This document shows positions 1 through 5,495 of a DNA stretch of 5,495 bases, piece after piece. The notes below the pieces were generated by a model. It was not told the origin of the DNA and searched no databases. It saw only the letters and a program-made list of their open reading frames with translations. Within the stretch, counting starts at the first letter, position 1, and each line of letters starts with the position of its first letter. Source of the DNA: Opacimonas sp040514355 (GTDB lineage Bacteria; Pseudomonadota; Gammaproteobacteria; Enterobacterales; Alteromonadaceae); NCBI GenBank assembly GCA_040514355.1, contig JBEVCF010000130.1, forward strand, positions 1 to 5,495, in the 5' to 3' direction. The position numbers and the translations under genes are program-made.

Positions 1-444
1 GAAGATCCAAAAGAGCGTTTTGAAGGCTTTAAAGCCGCACTAAAAGCGCATAATATCCATCTTGATTTTAATATTGTCGAATACGCTGAACCCTTTCATG
101 AAGGTGGCGCAGATGCCATTCAACGCATTATCAAAAAAGATGTGACATTTACCGCAATTGTTGCATACAACGATCAGATGGCATTGGGTGCCATAAACTA
201 TCTTCATGAAATAGGCATCAATACCCCTAAAGCGGTTTCGGTAGTTGGCTTTGATGATGTCATCTATGCGTCTAATTCAATCCCTAAATTGTCGACTATA
301 CACTACCCCATCACCGAGATGGCGATTGCTGCAACCACTGCGGCTATCTCTGAGTTTATTAGCAGCGATATTGAGCAATCTGACTTACAACATTGTTTCA
401 CCCCAGAAGTAATTGACCGTGATAGCGTTAAGACTTTGACTTAA
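1..444 (+). CDS. LacI/GalR-family transcriptional regulator, C-terminal part (5' end outside window)
   Basis: The frame is open from base 1 and ends at TAA 442-444, giving 147 residues, a little over 40% of a usual 330-345 residue LacI-type repressor. What is visible is the second half of the periplasmic-binding-protein-like effector domain: R-x-x-GF near residues 6-10, AYNDQMALGA (55-64), where the family's ligand-contacting Asp sits, SVVGFDD (80-86), the TIHYPITEMA stretch (99-108) and a VIDRDSV ending. These match GalR/LacI proteins closely. The helix-turn-helix, hinge and true start lie to the left of the window. A GTG at 142 is internal, not a start, because the domain runs in frame upstream of it. 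The family binds a sugar or sugar-like effector and usually represses a nearby uptake/catabolic operon; by position it may control the receptor cassette on the opposite strand, but no operator is visible. Its last 17 bp overlap the halogenase 3' end. Confidence 0.93.
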   Translation, partial: EDPKERFEGFKAALKAHNIHLDFNIVEYAEPFHEGGADAIQRIIKKDVTFTAIVAYNDQMALGAINYLHEIGINTPKAVSVVGFDDVIYASNSIPKLSTIHYPITEMAIAATTAAISEFISSDIEQSDLQHCFTPEVIDRDSVKTLT

Positions 445-1927
445 GCGAAGTAACGAAACTTTCGTGCGATGGTGATTGCTGTGCTGCGGCCGCCATGGCG
501 TGATTTAATTTTCGTAGCCACTCTGCACCATTGCTATTGCGATAATGAATCAATGGGTCTAACTGCTGTGGCCTTGCACCTTGGCCAATAAATACTGCTA
601 ACCAGCTTGGTATCGCAAATAAATCCATTTCGCTTTTTATAATCCGACCAAACTCCTCAAAGTGTTTCATTTTGTATGCTAGCGAATCGGGTATTGGCAT
701 GTTTTGACAGTACTGCCAAAACTCGCTGTCATTTCTAGCATTGACCTTATAGTGCAAAATCAAAAAATCTCTGATTGCTTCAAACTCATTAACTGCGATA
801 CGGTTATACTCATCCACAACAGATTGCTCAAAATCTTTGGTCGGAAACAAGGCAAGCAATTTAGCGATACCAGCCTGAATGAAATGAATACTGGTAGACT
901 CCAATGGTTCTAAGAAACCACTAGATAAACCGATGGCGATAACGTTTTTATTCCAAAACTTATTACGTCTGCCGGTCAGAAACTTCAATAACCTTGGTTC
1001 AGCCAATGCTGATCCATCCAAATTCGCCAACAAGGTCTGTAAAGCATCCTCTTCAGAAACGTATTCATTACAAAATACATGACCATTGCCTAGCCTTGTT
1101 TGCAATGGGATGCGCCATTGCCAGCCGGCAGAATGTGCCGTAGAGCGGGTATAAGGTGTAAATTGAGTGAGTTCTGAAGGTACCGCCCAGGCACGATTAC
1201 ATGGCAAATACTCAGACATATCTATATATCCCGTTGCCAACGCTTCCTCGATAAGCAAACCGCGAAAACCCGAGCAATCAATAAATAACTCTCCACTAAA
1301 AGCCTGATTATTTTCTAATCTTACTTGAGAAACGTGACCATTTAACGGATCAAGATCGACATGAGCGATTTTACCTTCAACCCGACGTACTCCTCTTTCC
1401 TCAGAATATTTACGTAAAAATTGGGCATAAGCCCCCGCATCAAAGTGATAAGCATATTCATAAGTCGACATCACTGAACGCGGATCTGTTGCAGGATGAG
1501 TAAACTTGTTGTTTTTTGCCATATGCCAAGCCATACAATACTCTTCGAAAGGCTGAGCTGTGCCGTTTTTTTCAGCGGCTAACCAATGCTGGTGAACATT
1601 AACAATATCAAACTGCCGACCATAATTGCCAAATGGATGAAAATAACGATTGCCTTGCTCCCCCCAGTTCACAAACTCGATCCCTAATTTGTATGACCCG
1701 TGAGTGTGTTTCACAAACTCCGCTTCACTAATACCTAGTGTGTTATTAAACGTACGAATAGGTGGGATTGTAGCTTCGCCTACACCAACTGTGCCAATGT
1801 CATCTGACTCAATCAGTGTAATTTGCATGTTTTTACCAAACGTATTGGCCAACGCCGCTGCAGTCATCCAGCCGGCTGAACCACCACCCACAATAACAAT
1901 TTGTTGAATTAAATTATCTTTTTGCAN
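428..1927 (-). CDS. Flavin-dependent halogenase, tryptophan-halogenase (PrnA/RebH-like) family
   Basis: The protein is about 499 residues, the family's normal size, and ends at TAA (428-430). Enzymes of this family use FADH2 from a separate reductase, O2 and halide to make HOCl or HOBr, which a lysine relays to an electron-rich (often indole) substrate; they are cytoplasmic. Residues counted from the NTG at 1927: flavin-binding GGGSAGW (14-20), VGEATIP (48-54), catalytic Lys80 in GSYKLGIEFVNW (PrnA Lys79), the GWQWRIP motif (268-274), and GFLEPLES with Glu343-Ser344 (PrnA Glu346-Ser347). All diagnostic residues are present, so the enzyme should be active. The start codon is partly hidden: reading upstream from GGGSAGW gives MQKDNLIQQIVIV, whose first codon is NTG with its first base in the N run. 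The GTG at 1889-1891 would remove the first beta strand of the flavin fold. The C-terminal part has SWLAVFIGQGARP and no recognisable Tyr-Tyr/Glu tryptophan clamp, so the substrate is probably not free tryptophan. It is the last gene of the minus-strand unit. No flavin reductase is in the window. Confidence 0.95.
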   Translation of the reverse strand, partial: XQKDNLIQQIVIVGGGSAGWMTAAALANTFGKNMQITLIESDDIGTVGVGEATIPPIRTFNNTLGISEAEFVKHTHGSYKLGIEFVNWGEQGNRYFHPFGNYGRQFDIVNVHQHWLAAEKNGTAQPFEEYCMAWHMAKNNKFTHPATDPRSVMSTYEYAYHFDAGAYAQFLRKYSEERGVRRVEGKIAHVDLDPLNGHVSQVRLENNQAFSGELFIDCSGFRGLLIEEALATGYIDMSEYLPCNRAWAVPSELTQFTPYTRSTAHSAGWQWRIPLQTRLGNGHVFCNEYVSEEDALQTLLANLDGSALAEPRLLKFLTGRRNKFWNKNVIAIGLSSGFLEPLESTSIHFIQAGIAKLLALFPTKDFEQSVVDEYNRIAVNEFEAIRDFLILHYKVNARNDSEFWQYCQNMPIPDSLAYKMKHFEEFGRIIKSEMDLFAIPSWLAVFIGQGARPQQLDPLIHYRNSNGAEWLRKLNHAMAAAAQQSPSHESFVTSLKSKS

Positions 1928-2679
1928 NNNNNNNNNTTTGCAAAATTTCTCTCCGGTGCTGCCACGTCAAACGCAATCACCAGTCGTTTTTCTTCCGAAA
2001 ATGGTACGGTATGGTGCCAAGAAGTAGAAGGAAATAAGACTAGTTTACCCACTTCAGGGGCTTCTTGGTGCGTGGTGGACAAAGGTAGATTAAGGTTAGT
2101 TGGTGGCGTACCAAATTGAATAAAACCGTTCGGCTCAGGGCCCAGCTTGGCTTTATCCGGGACCTGTAAATACAATGCTGAACTGAGCCATCCTTTGGGG
2201 TGCGTATGCGGTTTATTTCTACCACCTGGGTTGAGTTTAACTGACCAGCTACCATTGAATTTGATGCGTCCATCAATGACCTGTTGAACATCGTATTTTA
2301 ACAAAGGATGAGTGGCATCATTTACAGGTAATTGTTGAGCATATGCCTTGATTTGGTCTTTCACCCGTTCTTTGATGGTTTGAATGATCGGCTCTTGACG
2401 CAAAAATAAGTTTAAATCAGTCTGCGTACCGCCTTGTACAGACTGTTCTGAATAAGGTGATTGAGTTGTGTGCAATTGCTCTAACAATACCTTTAATGAG
2501 CTTAACTCTTCATTGCTCATGACTATTTGCGAAGTCTTAATAAACGCGTTCCCTCTATCGAGCCATTCAAGAAATTGCGTGTGGTTTTTTAGGCGCCAAA
2601 TCAGGCTTAAATAAGGAATAAAAGTCGATTGCATACCTATTTTTGAATAATGCATGGCAATTGCTTCCGCAATATTCAA
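1909..2679 (-). CDS. 2OG-Fe(II) oxygenase-like domain, C-terminal half of the split TPR-oxygenase gene
   Basis: This is the downstream part of the gene that starts at 3367; the N run at 2680-2689 separates the halves. It opens with LNIAEAIAMHY and a last helical repeat (YLSLIWRL), then the SVQGGTQTDLNLF linker typical of TPR-oxygenase proteins, then the oxygenase-like barrel. Barrel signatures are NGSWSVKLNPGG, HTHP (His codons at 2206-2208 and 2200-2202), GWLSSALYLQVP, FIQFGTPP, VLFPSTSWHHTVPF (His codons 2014-2016 and 2011-2013) and RLVIAFDV (Arg codon 1984-1986). The His pair, distal His and Arg about ten residues later fit the 2OG-FeII_Oxy_5-type putative oxygenases. No HxD/E is seen; the position is occupied by HTH. 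The stop is uncertain because of the second N run: TAA at 1909-1911 as written, or TAA at 1914-1916 if the flanks of that run really overlap. An alternative frame through 2567-2679 breaks the domain and is rejected. Substrate unknown. Confidence 0.85.
   Translation of the reverse strand: MNIAEAIAMHYSKIGMQSTFIPYLSLIWRLKNHTQFLEWLDRGNAFIKTSQIVMSNEELSSLKVLLEQLHTTQSPYSEQSVQGGTQTDLNLFLRQEPIIQTIKERVKDQIKAYAQQLPVNDATHPLLKYDVQQVIDGRIKFNGSWSVKLNPGGRNKPHTHPKGWLSSALYLQVPDKAKLGPEPNGFIQFGTPPTNLNLPLSTTHQEAPEVGKLVLFPSTSWHHTVPFSEEKRLVIAFDVAAPERNFAXXXXCKKII
1927..1936. other. Assembly gap (10 N) at the oxygenase/halogenase junction
   Basis: Ten N placed between flanks that both carry TTTGCA: the left side ends in it and the right side begins with it. 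The gap covers the first base of the halogenase start codon and the end of the oxygenase-like gene. The shared 6 bases suggest the ends may truly overlap, with the N run being a placeholder rather than a measured gap. Confidence 0.95.
1949..1954 (-). promoter_or_regulatory. Possible Shine-Dalgarno of the halogenase gene
   Basis: GGAGAG on the minus strand lies inside the last codons of the oxygenase-like gene. With the 10 N as printed it is about 21 nt from the NTG start, which is too far. If the two contig ends really overlap by their shared 6 bases, it stands 5 nt before a TTG start, a normal distance. The motif is seen; its role depends on the true sequence of the gap. Confidence 0.45.
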
Positions 2680-2689
2680 NNNNNNNNNN
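2680..2689. other. Assembly gap (10 N) inside the TPR-oxygenase gene
   Basis: Ten N interrupt the coding sequence between the last TPR (…AVRCFE) and LNIAEAIAMHY. The flanking frames differ by one base when ten bases are assumed, so the true length should be a multiple of three. The flanks share no exact end overlap. Confidence 0.95.
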
Positions 2690-3367
2690 CTCAAAACATC
2701 TAACTGCCGCATCATCTTCATGCATTTCACTTAACATAATTGCTTTTTTTACAGCTAGATTTGTTTCATTTGGCAAAGCGTTTGTCGCCTGCTCAACTAC
2801 CTCTAAGGCTTGTTGATAACGTTCTTTATGATGATACCCGTCAATAATTTGAGTGTATGAAAAGCTTGGGTGGATATCTTGTTTAATCGCGTTTTCATAA
2901 ACCTTGTTTGCGGCAGCTCCCCCTTCATTAAGTAAATACAAATCACTTAACAGTTTAAGTATATTGGGACTGACATGATTGTTCTGTGTAAATTGTTGCA
3001 ACGCTTCGATAGCTTGCTCATAAGCTCCTTCAAGCGACAAGGCATGCGCATAACCTATCATATACTCTTCATTGCATTGGTCTACTGCACACAAGCGAGC
3101 ATAATTTTCGCTTGCTGGCAATCCAGATAATAAACGCGTTTTTGCATAGGAAGATTGGAATTTGAGATTATTGGGGTCGATTTGGAGACATTTTTGCCAA
3201 CATGACAAAGCTTCTTGGGTGTTTTGCTCAGCAAAATAAGCCTGCGCCAAAAGGTCCCAATAATGAGCGTCATTTTTGTACTGATTTTGCTTACTAAGCA
3301 AGTGCAAAATTAATTCATCTTGCCGATTTTCTGCAAAGTAAGTGTTTGTATTCGTTACTATGTTCAT
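2690..3367 (-). CDS. TPR-repeat N-terminal half of the split TPR-oxygenase gene
   Basis: This stretch gives 226 residues from ATG 3365-3367 up to the N run. It is built from tetratricopeptide-like helical pairs: the clearest spans residues 34-67 (YWDLLAQAYFAEQNTQEA, then DPNN), with further repeats at about 101-131, 135-165, 169-200 and from 203 into the gap. TPR arrays bind peptides or proteins. There is no signal peptide or membrane segment, so it should be cytoplasmic. In the intact gene it is fused to the oxygenase-like domain encoded at 2679-1909, for a total of roughly 475-480 residues. As printed, the 10-N gap shifts the frame and an artificial stop follows at 2567; an in-frame join needs a gap length divisible by three. 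It begins 43 bp after the receptor stop and is presumably co-transcribed. No clear Shine-Dalgarno precedes the ATG; a stem-loop ends 4 bp upstream. The next in-frame Met is about residue 103, too far in to be the start. Confidence 0.85.
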
Positions 3368-3371
3368 AAGA

Positions 3372-3392
3372 AAGGGCAGATTATCTGCCCTT
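3372..3392 (-). terminator. Stem-loop between receptor and TPR-oxygenase genes (attenuator or weak terminator)
   Basis: A perfect 9-bp inverted repeat, AAGGGCAGA and TCTGCCCTT (arms 3384-3392 and 3372-3380), encloses a 3-nt loop at 3381-3383. It begins 18 bp after the receptor stop codon. On the minus strand the second arm runs into TTTCTTAT, a short broken T-run, so it could act as a partial intrinsic terminator, or as a 3' stabilising hairpin that keeps receptor mRNA higher than that of the downstream genes. It ends 4 nt before the ATG of the next gene and holds the only purine-rich (AAGGG) stretch nearby. The repeat is seen directly; its function is inferred. Confidence 0.5.
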
Positions 3393-3410
3393 GATAAGTA
3401 CTTGTAAAGT

Positions 3411-5495
3411 TTAGAAATTTAGACGTACTGAAGCTTGAATATTGCGCCCTAATGCAGGGTTTACCGCAACGACGCCATTATCAGCATCAACAATACCGCC
3501 TTGACCACGGATTGTAAATACATCCGTTAGGTTTTGACCGATTAAAGAAACCTCTAAGTTTTCGTTAATCTTATAAGTAATATTGCCACCAAATACTGGT
3601 TTATTTTCAAACTCAACACCGGCACCATTGCGCACACCGTATTGACCTGCCACATTTAGACCCACGTTTACTGATTCGATAAGGTCATAAGTTGCTGTCA
3701 CAGCATAAGTCAACTCAGGGATACCGTTTGCCACACCCCACTCAGAAGAACCTGCAGAACGTTGCTCAGCATCAGTATACGTTGCATTAGCCAGTACGAA
3801 TAAATCGTTTAATTTATACGTTCCATAGAATTCAAACCCAACCGTTTTATATTCGTTATCCAATACACAACCACCAGAAGGACATGCTGGAGTAGATGTC
3901 GGTTCATAGTTGGATTGAGTAAAGTCGCCTTTTAGTAGCGTTAGCTCAGCTGTGTAAACACCTTGTGCTAATTCTCCGCGGTTCTTCACGCCCAGTTCGT
4001 ACTGATTCACTTCATCCACTGCAGCGACTTTACCAGCTTCAGTTAATGATCCGTCAGGGTTAATTTTCCCTGATACTGTTTGGCGATCAGAGTTAAAGCG
4101 ATTGCCTTTGGAGGCACGAGTAAAGAAACTGGTATCTTCATTAAATTTATACAATCCACCAAAGGTCCAAGAAGTATAGCTAACTTCATAATTTGGATTC
4201 TCTTCTTTGCCATCCGCCAACAATGTTGGAATTTGCACGCCATTTACTTCGTTATAAGTAACATTGCCAGAACTTTGAACAACATATCCTGATGCTTGAA
4301 CCGTATCTCTACGAACACTACCATCCAGAATATAATCGTCGGTTTCAAGTTCTAATGAAACATATGGCGCTGAGTTAGCATACTCAAGATCGTATTGACG
4401 TGCACAACAATCACCCCAGTTATCATTAAAGCCAGCTAAGCCATTAGCCGTTAACTGATTACCATCGGCATCCAAAAGATCTAGCTGCGCAGGATTATTC
4501 ACACCCGCAGCACGATAGTTGCGGTTAGTGTGCCAGTTCATAGCAATGATCTGGTTCATGAAGAAATAACCACCGCGCGCAATAAGAGTCGCCTCATCCA
4601 ATGTAAATTCTTTTGATACGGTCAAATCATTCACAAAGCTACCTACATCATCAATGATAGTTGATACATTGGTATTGGTGTCGATGTAAGGGCTAGTATA
4701 AGCGCTACCTGCTTGAGGTCCATTTGCATAGATAATGGATGCAACTTCAGAGCCATTAACCGTTGCACCAAGCACATTGCTGGTTGCTGTAGGACCGTGG
4801 AAAGGTTCGTTAAATGAACCACTCATATCAGTCCAACGCATTTTGTTATCAATGACAATATCTTCTTCTAGTACGTAGTGAACTTCCGTACCAAAAGCAA
4901 GTGCTTCAGACGAAATACCCGTCATGCCAACACGCTCAACGCCGCCATTTTTGTTAACAATCAAGAAATTTTGATTTAGCGTTGAGAAGTTACCTTCCTT
5001 GCGACCATCCATTGTTGGATATGGACGATAATTAGATATTTTATTTCCTGAGATATCAGCTAGTGCTAATGAACCAGTGTAAAATGGTTCTTGGGTATCA
5101 GCGATTTTGATATTAAAGCGCACATAGCTTTCATCATCTGCTAAAAATTTAGTTACGTTACCTTTAATTTGAATGCTTTCTGATGTATTAAAACCAGTTT
5201 CTAATGGGCCGCTACCATTTTTCATGTAACCACCGAGATGGTAAAGCACAGATTCAGAAGCCTCACCTCCATACCGGAAATCAACACGTTTTTCGTCATA
5301 CCCAAGACCTGTTGAGAAGTTAACAAAACCGCCTTCAACCTCACCAGTGTGAGAGATGTAGTTAATGATTGCGCCAGGCGCTTGTGAAGCAAATGTAGCT
5401 GCAGTACCACCACGTACCGATTCAACGCGTGCTACAGAACCATCAAAACGAGTCCAATAGTCGTTGTTACCAAACTGCATGTCACCAAATAAGAC
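3411..5495 (-). CDS. TonB-dependent outer-membrane receptor, 5'-truncated
   Basis: The visible 694 residues run from the window edge (VLFGD before the Met at 5478-5480) to TAA at 3411-3413. Since the frame is open at the edge and the plug has already begun, that Met is internal. Signal peptide, TonB box and early plug lie outside. Residues 21-50 hold the late plug signature (VARVESVRGGTAATF, then APGAIINYISHTGE). The rest is the 22-strand beta-barrel region rich in alternating aromatic/polar strands, closing with VSLIGQNLTDVF and RNIQASVRLNF; the terminal Phe is the usual signal for outer-membrane insertion by BAM. Receptors of this family import large or scarce ligands using TonB-ExbBD energy. 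Similar receptors in Alteromonadales, Xanthomonas and Caulobacter beside LacI-type regulators mostly serve oligosaccharides, but the ligand cannot be read from sequence. Four Cys sit in two probable surface loops (CC at 4404-4409, C-x4-C at 3867-3884). It is the first visible gene of the minus-strand unit; its promoter is outside the window. Confidence 0.95.
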   Translation of the reverse strand, partial: VLFGDMQFGNNDYWTRFDGSVARVESVRGGTAATFASQAPGAIINYISHTGEVEGGFVNFSTGLGYDEKRVDFRYGGEASESVLYHLGGYMKNGSGPLETGFNTSESIQIKGNVTKFLADDESYVRFNIKIADTQEPFYTGSLALADISGNKISNYRPYPTMDGRKEGNFSTLNQNFLIVNKNGGVERVGMTGISSEALAFGTEVHYVLEEDIVIDNKMRWTDMSGSFNEPFHGPTATSNVLGATVNGSEVASIIYANGPQAGSAYTSPYIDTNTNVSTIIDDVGSFVNDLTVSKEFTLDEATLIARGGYFFMNQIIAMNWHTNRNYRAAGVNNPAQLDLLDADGNQLTANGLAGFNDNWGDCCARQYDLEYANSAPYVSLELETDDYILDGSVRRDTVQASGYVVQSSGNVTYNEVNGVQIPTLLADGKEENPNYEVSYTSWTFGGLYKFNEDTSFFTRASKGNRFNSDRQTVSGKINPDGSLTEAGKVAAVDEVNQYELGVKNRGELAQGVYTAELTLLKGDFTQSNYEPTSTPACPSGGCVLDNEYKTVGFEFYGTYKLNDLFVLANATYTDAEQRSAGSSEWGVANGIPELTYAVTATYDLIESVNVGLNVAGQYGVRNGAGVEFENKPVFGGNITYKINENLEVSLIGQNLTDVFTIRGQGGIVDADNGVVAVNPALGRNIQASVRLNF

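Noticed and set aside
142..444. A separate 100-residue gene starting at GTG 142
   Set aside because: The same frame is open to base 1 and encodes continuous LacI-type effector-domain sequence, so this is just the tail of a longer gene.
453..465. Inverted repeat ACGAAA-C-TTTCGT just after the regulator stop as a terminator
   Set aside because: A one-base loop cannot form; opened to a usable loop the stem is only 4 bp, with no T-run, and it lies in halogenase codons.
486..500. Overlapping palindromes GCGGCCGC and CGCCATGGCG, reminiscent of cloning sites
   Set aside because: They encode the Ala-rich MAAAA stretch of the halogenase C-terminus and the flanking sequence is ordinary coding DNA; no vector sequence is present.
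704..913. Plus-strand open frame opposite the halogenase, and similar ones at 1704-1907, 1922-2119 and 4080-4292
   Set aside because: They are antisense to strongly supported genes, have low-complexity or unrecognisable translations, and lack ribosome binding sites.
2040..2291. Minus-strand open frames at 2040-2291, 3082-3273, 4043-4243 and 5222-5425
   Set aside because: They lie in alternative frames inside the oxygenase, TPR and receptor coding regions and show no domain features.
2567..2689. Reading on past the N run in the TPR frame, giving a protein ending at 2567
   Set aside because: The tail after the gap resembles no domain, while the other frame continues into a good oxygenase-like domain; the frame change is explained by the arbitrary 10-N length.
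3284..3310. Nested inverted repeat ATTTTGC...GCAAAAT with TTGCTT/AAGCAA inside, as an operator or hairpin
   Set aside because: It falls within TPR gene codons, is AT-rich, has no LacI-type operator form, and could arise by chance.
1909..3367. Calling the TPR-oxygenase gene a frameshifted pseudogene
   Set aside because: The only disruption coincides exactly with an N run, and both halves are free of other stops and keep their motifs.

Overview
The window looks like part of a marine gammaproteobacterial chromosome, probably Alteromonadales (Alteromonas, Paraglaciecola, Glaciecola or similar). This placement is inferred from moderate-to-low GC, protein style and gene content: a LacI/GalR-type regulator next to a large TonB-dependent receptor and halogenase-like enzymes. 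No marker gene fixes the genus. The piece comes from a draft assembly, with two runs of exactly 10 N (1927-1936 and 2680-2689).

Layout: positions 1-444 (+) hold the C-terminal 147 residues of a LacI/GalR-family regulator whose DNA-binding end lies to the left of the window. Everything else is on the minus strand and reads right to left. First comes a TonB-dependent outer-membrane receptor (5495-3411, lacking its signal peptide, TonB box and early plug). A 43-bp spacer with a 9-bp stem-loop follows. Next is a gene for a TPR protein fused to a 2OG-Fe(II) oxygenase-like domain (3367 to about 1909), broken on paper by both assembly gaps. Last is a flavin-dependent halogenase of the tryptophan-halogenase family (about 1927-428). 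The halogenase and regulator genes converge and overlap by 17 bp at their 3' ends. The sequence is almost wholly coding, with no gene-free stretch over 300 bp.

How the genes may work together: the three minus-strand genes are co-oriented and tightly spaced, so they are probably one transcription unit with its promoter beyond the right edge. The receptor would import a ligand, often an oligosaccharide when a LacI-type regulator is nearby. The other two genes encode two apparently oxidative enzymes, one with a peptide-binding-type TPR scaffold. Halogenase-like genes beside TonB receptors recur in Caulobacter, Xanthomonas and Alteromonadales, but their in vivo substrate is to my knowledge unsettled. 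The most interesting content is therefore this receptor/oxygenase/halogenase cassette. The halogenase keeps its full catalytic set but has no recognisable free-tryptophan site, and the oxygenase lacks a visible HxD/E motif. The apparent break in the TPR-oxygenase gene and the missing halogenase start codon are both best explained by the N runs rather than by mutation.
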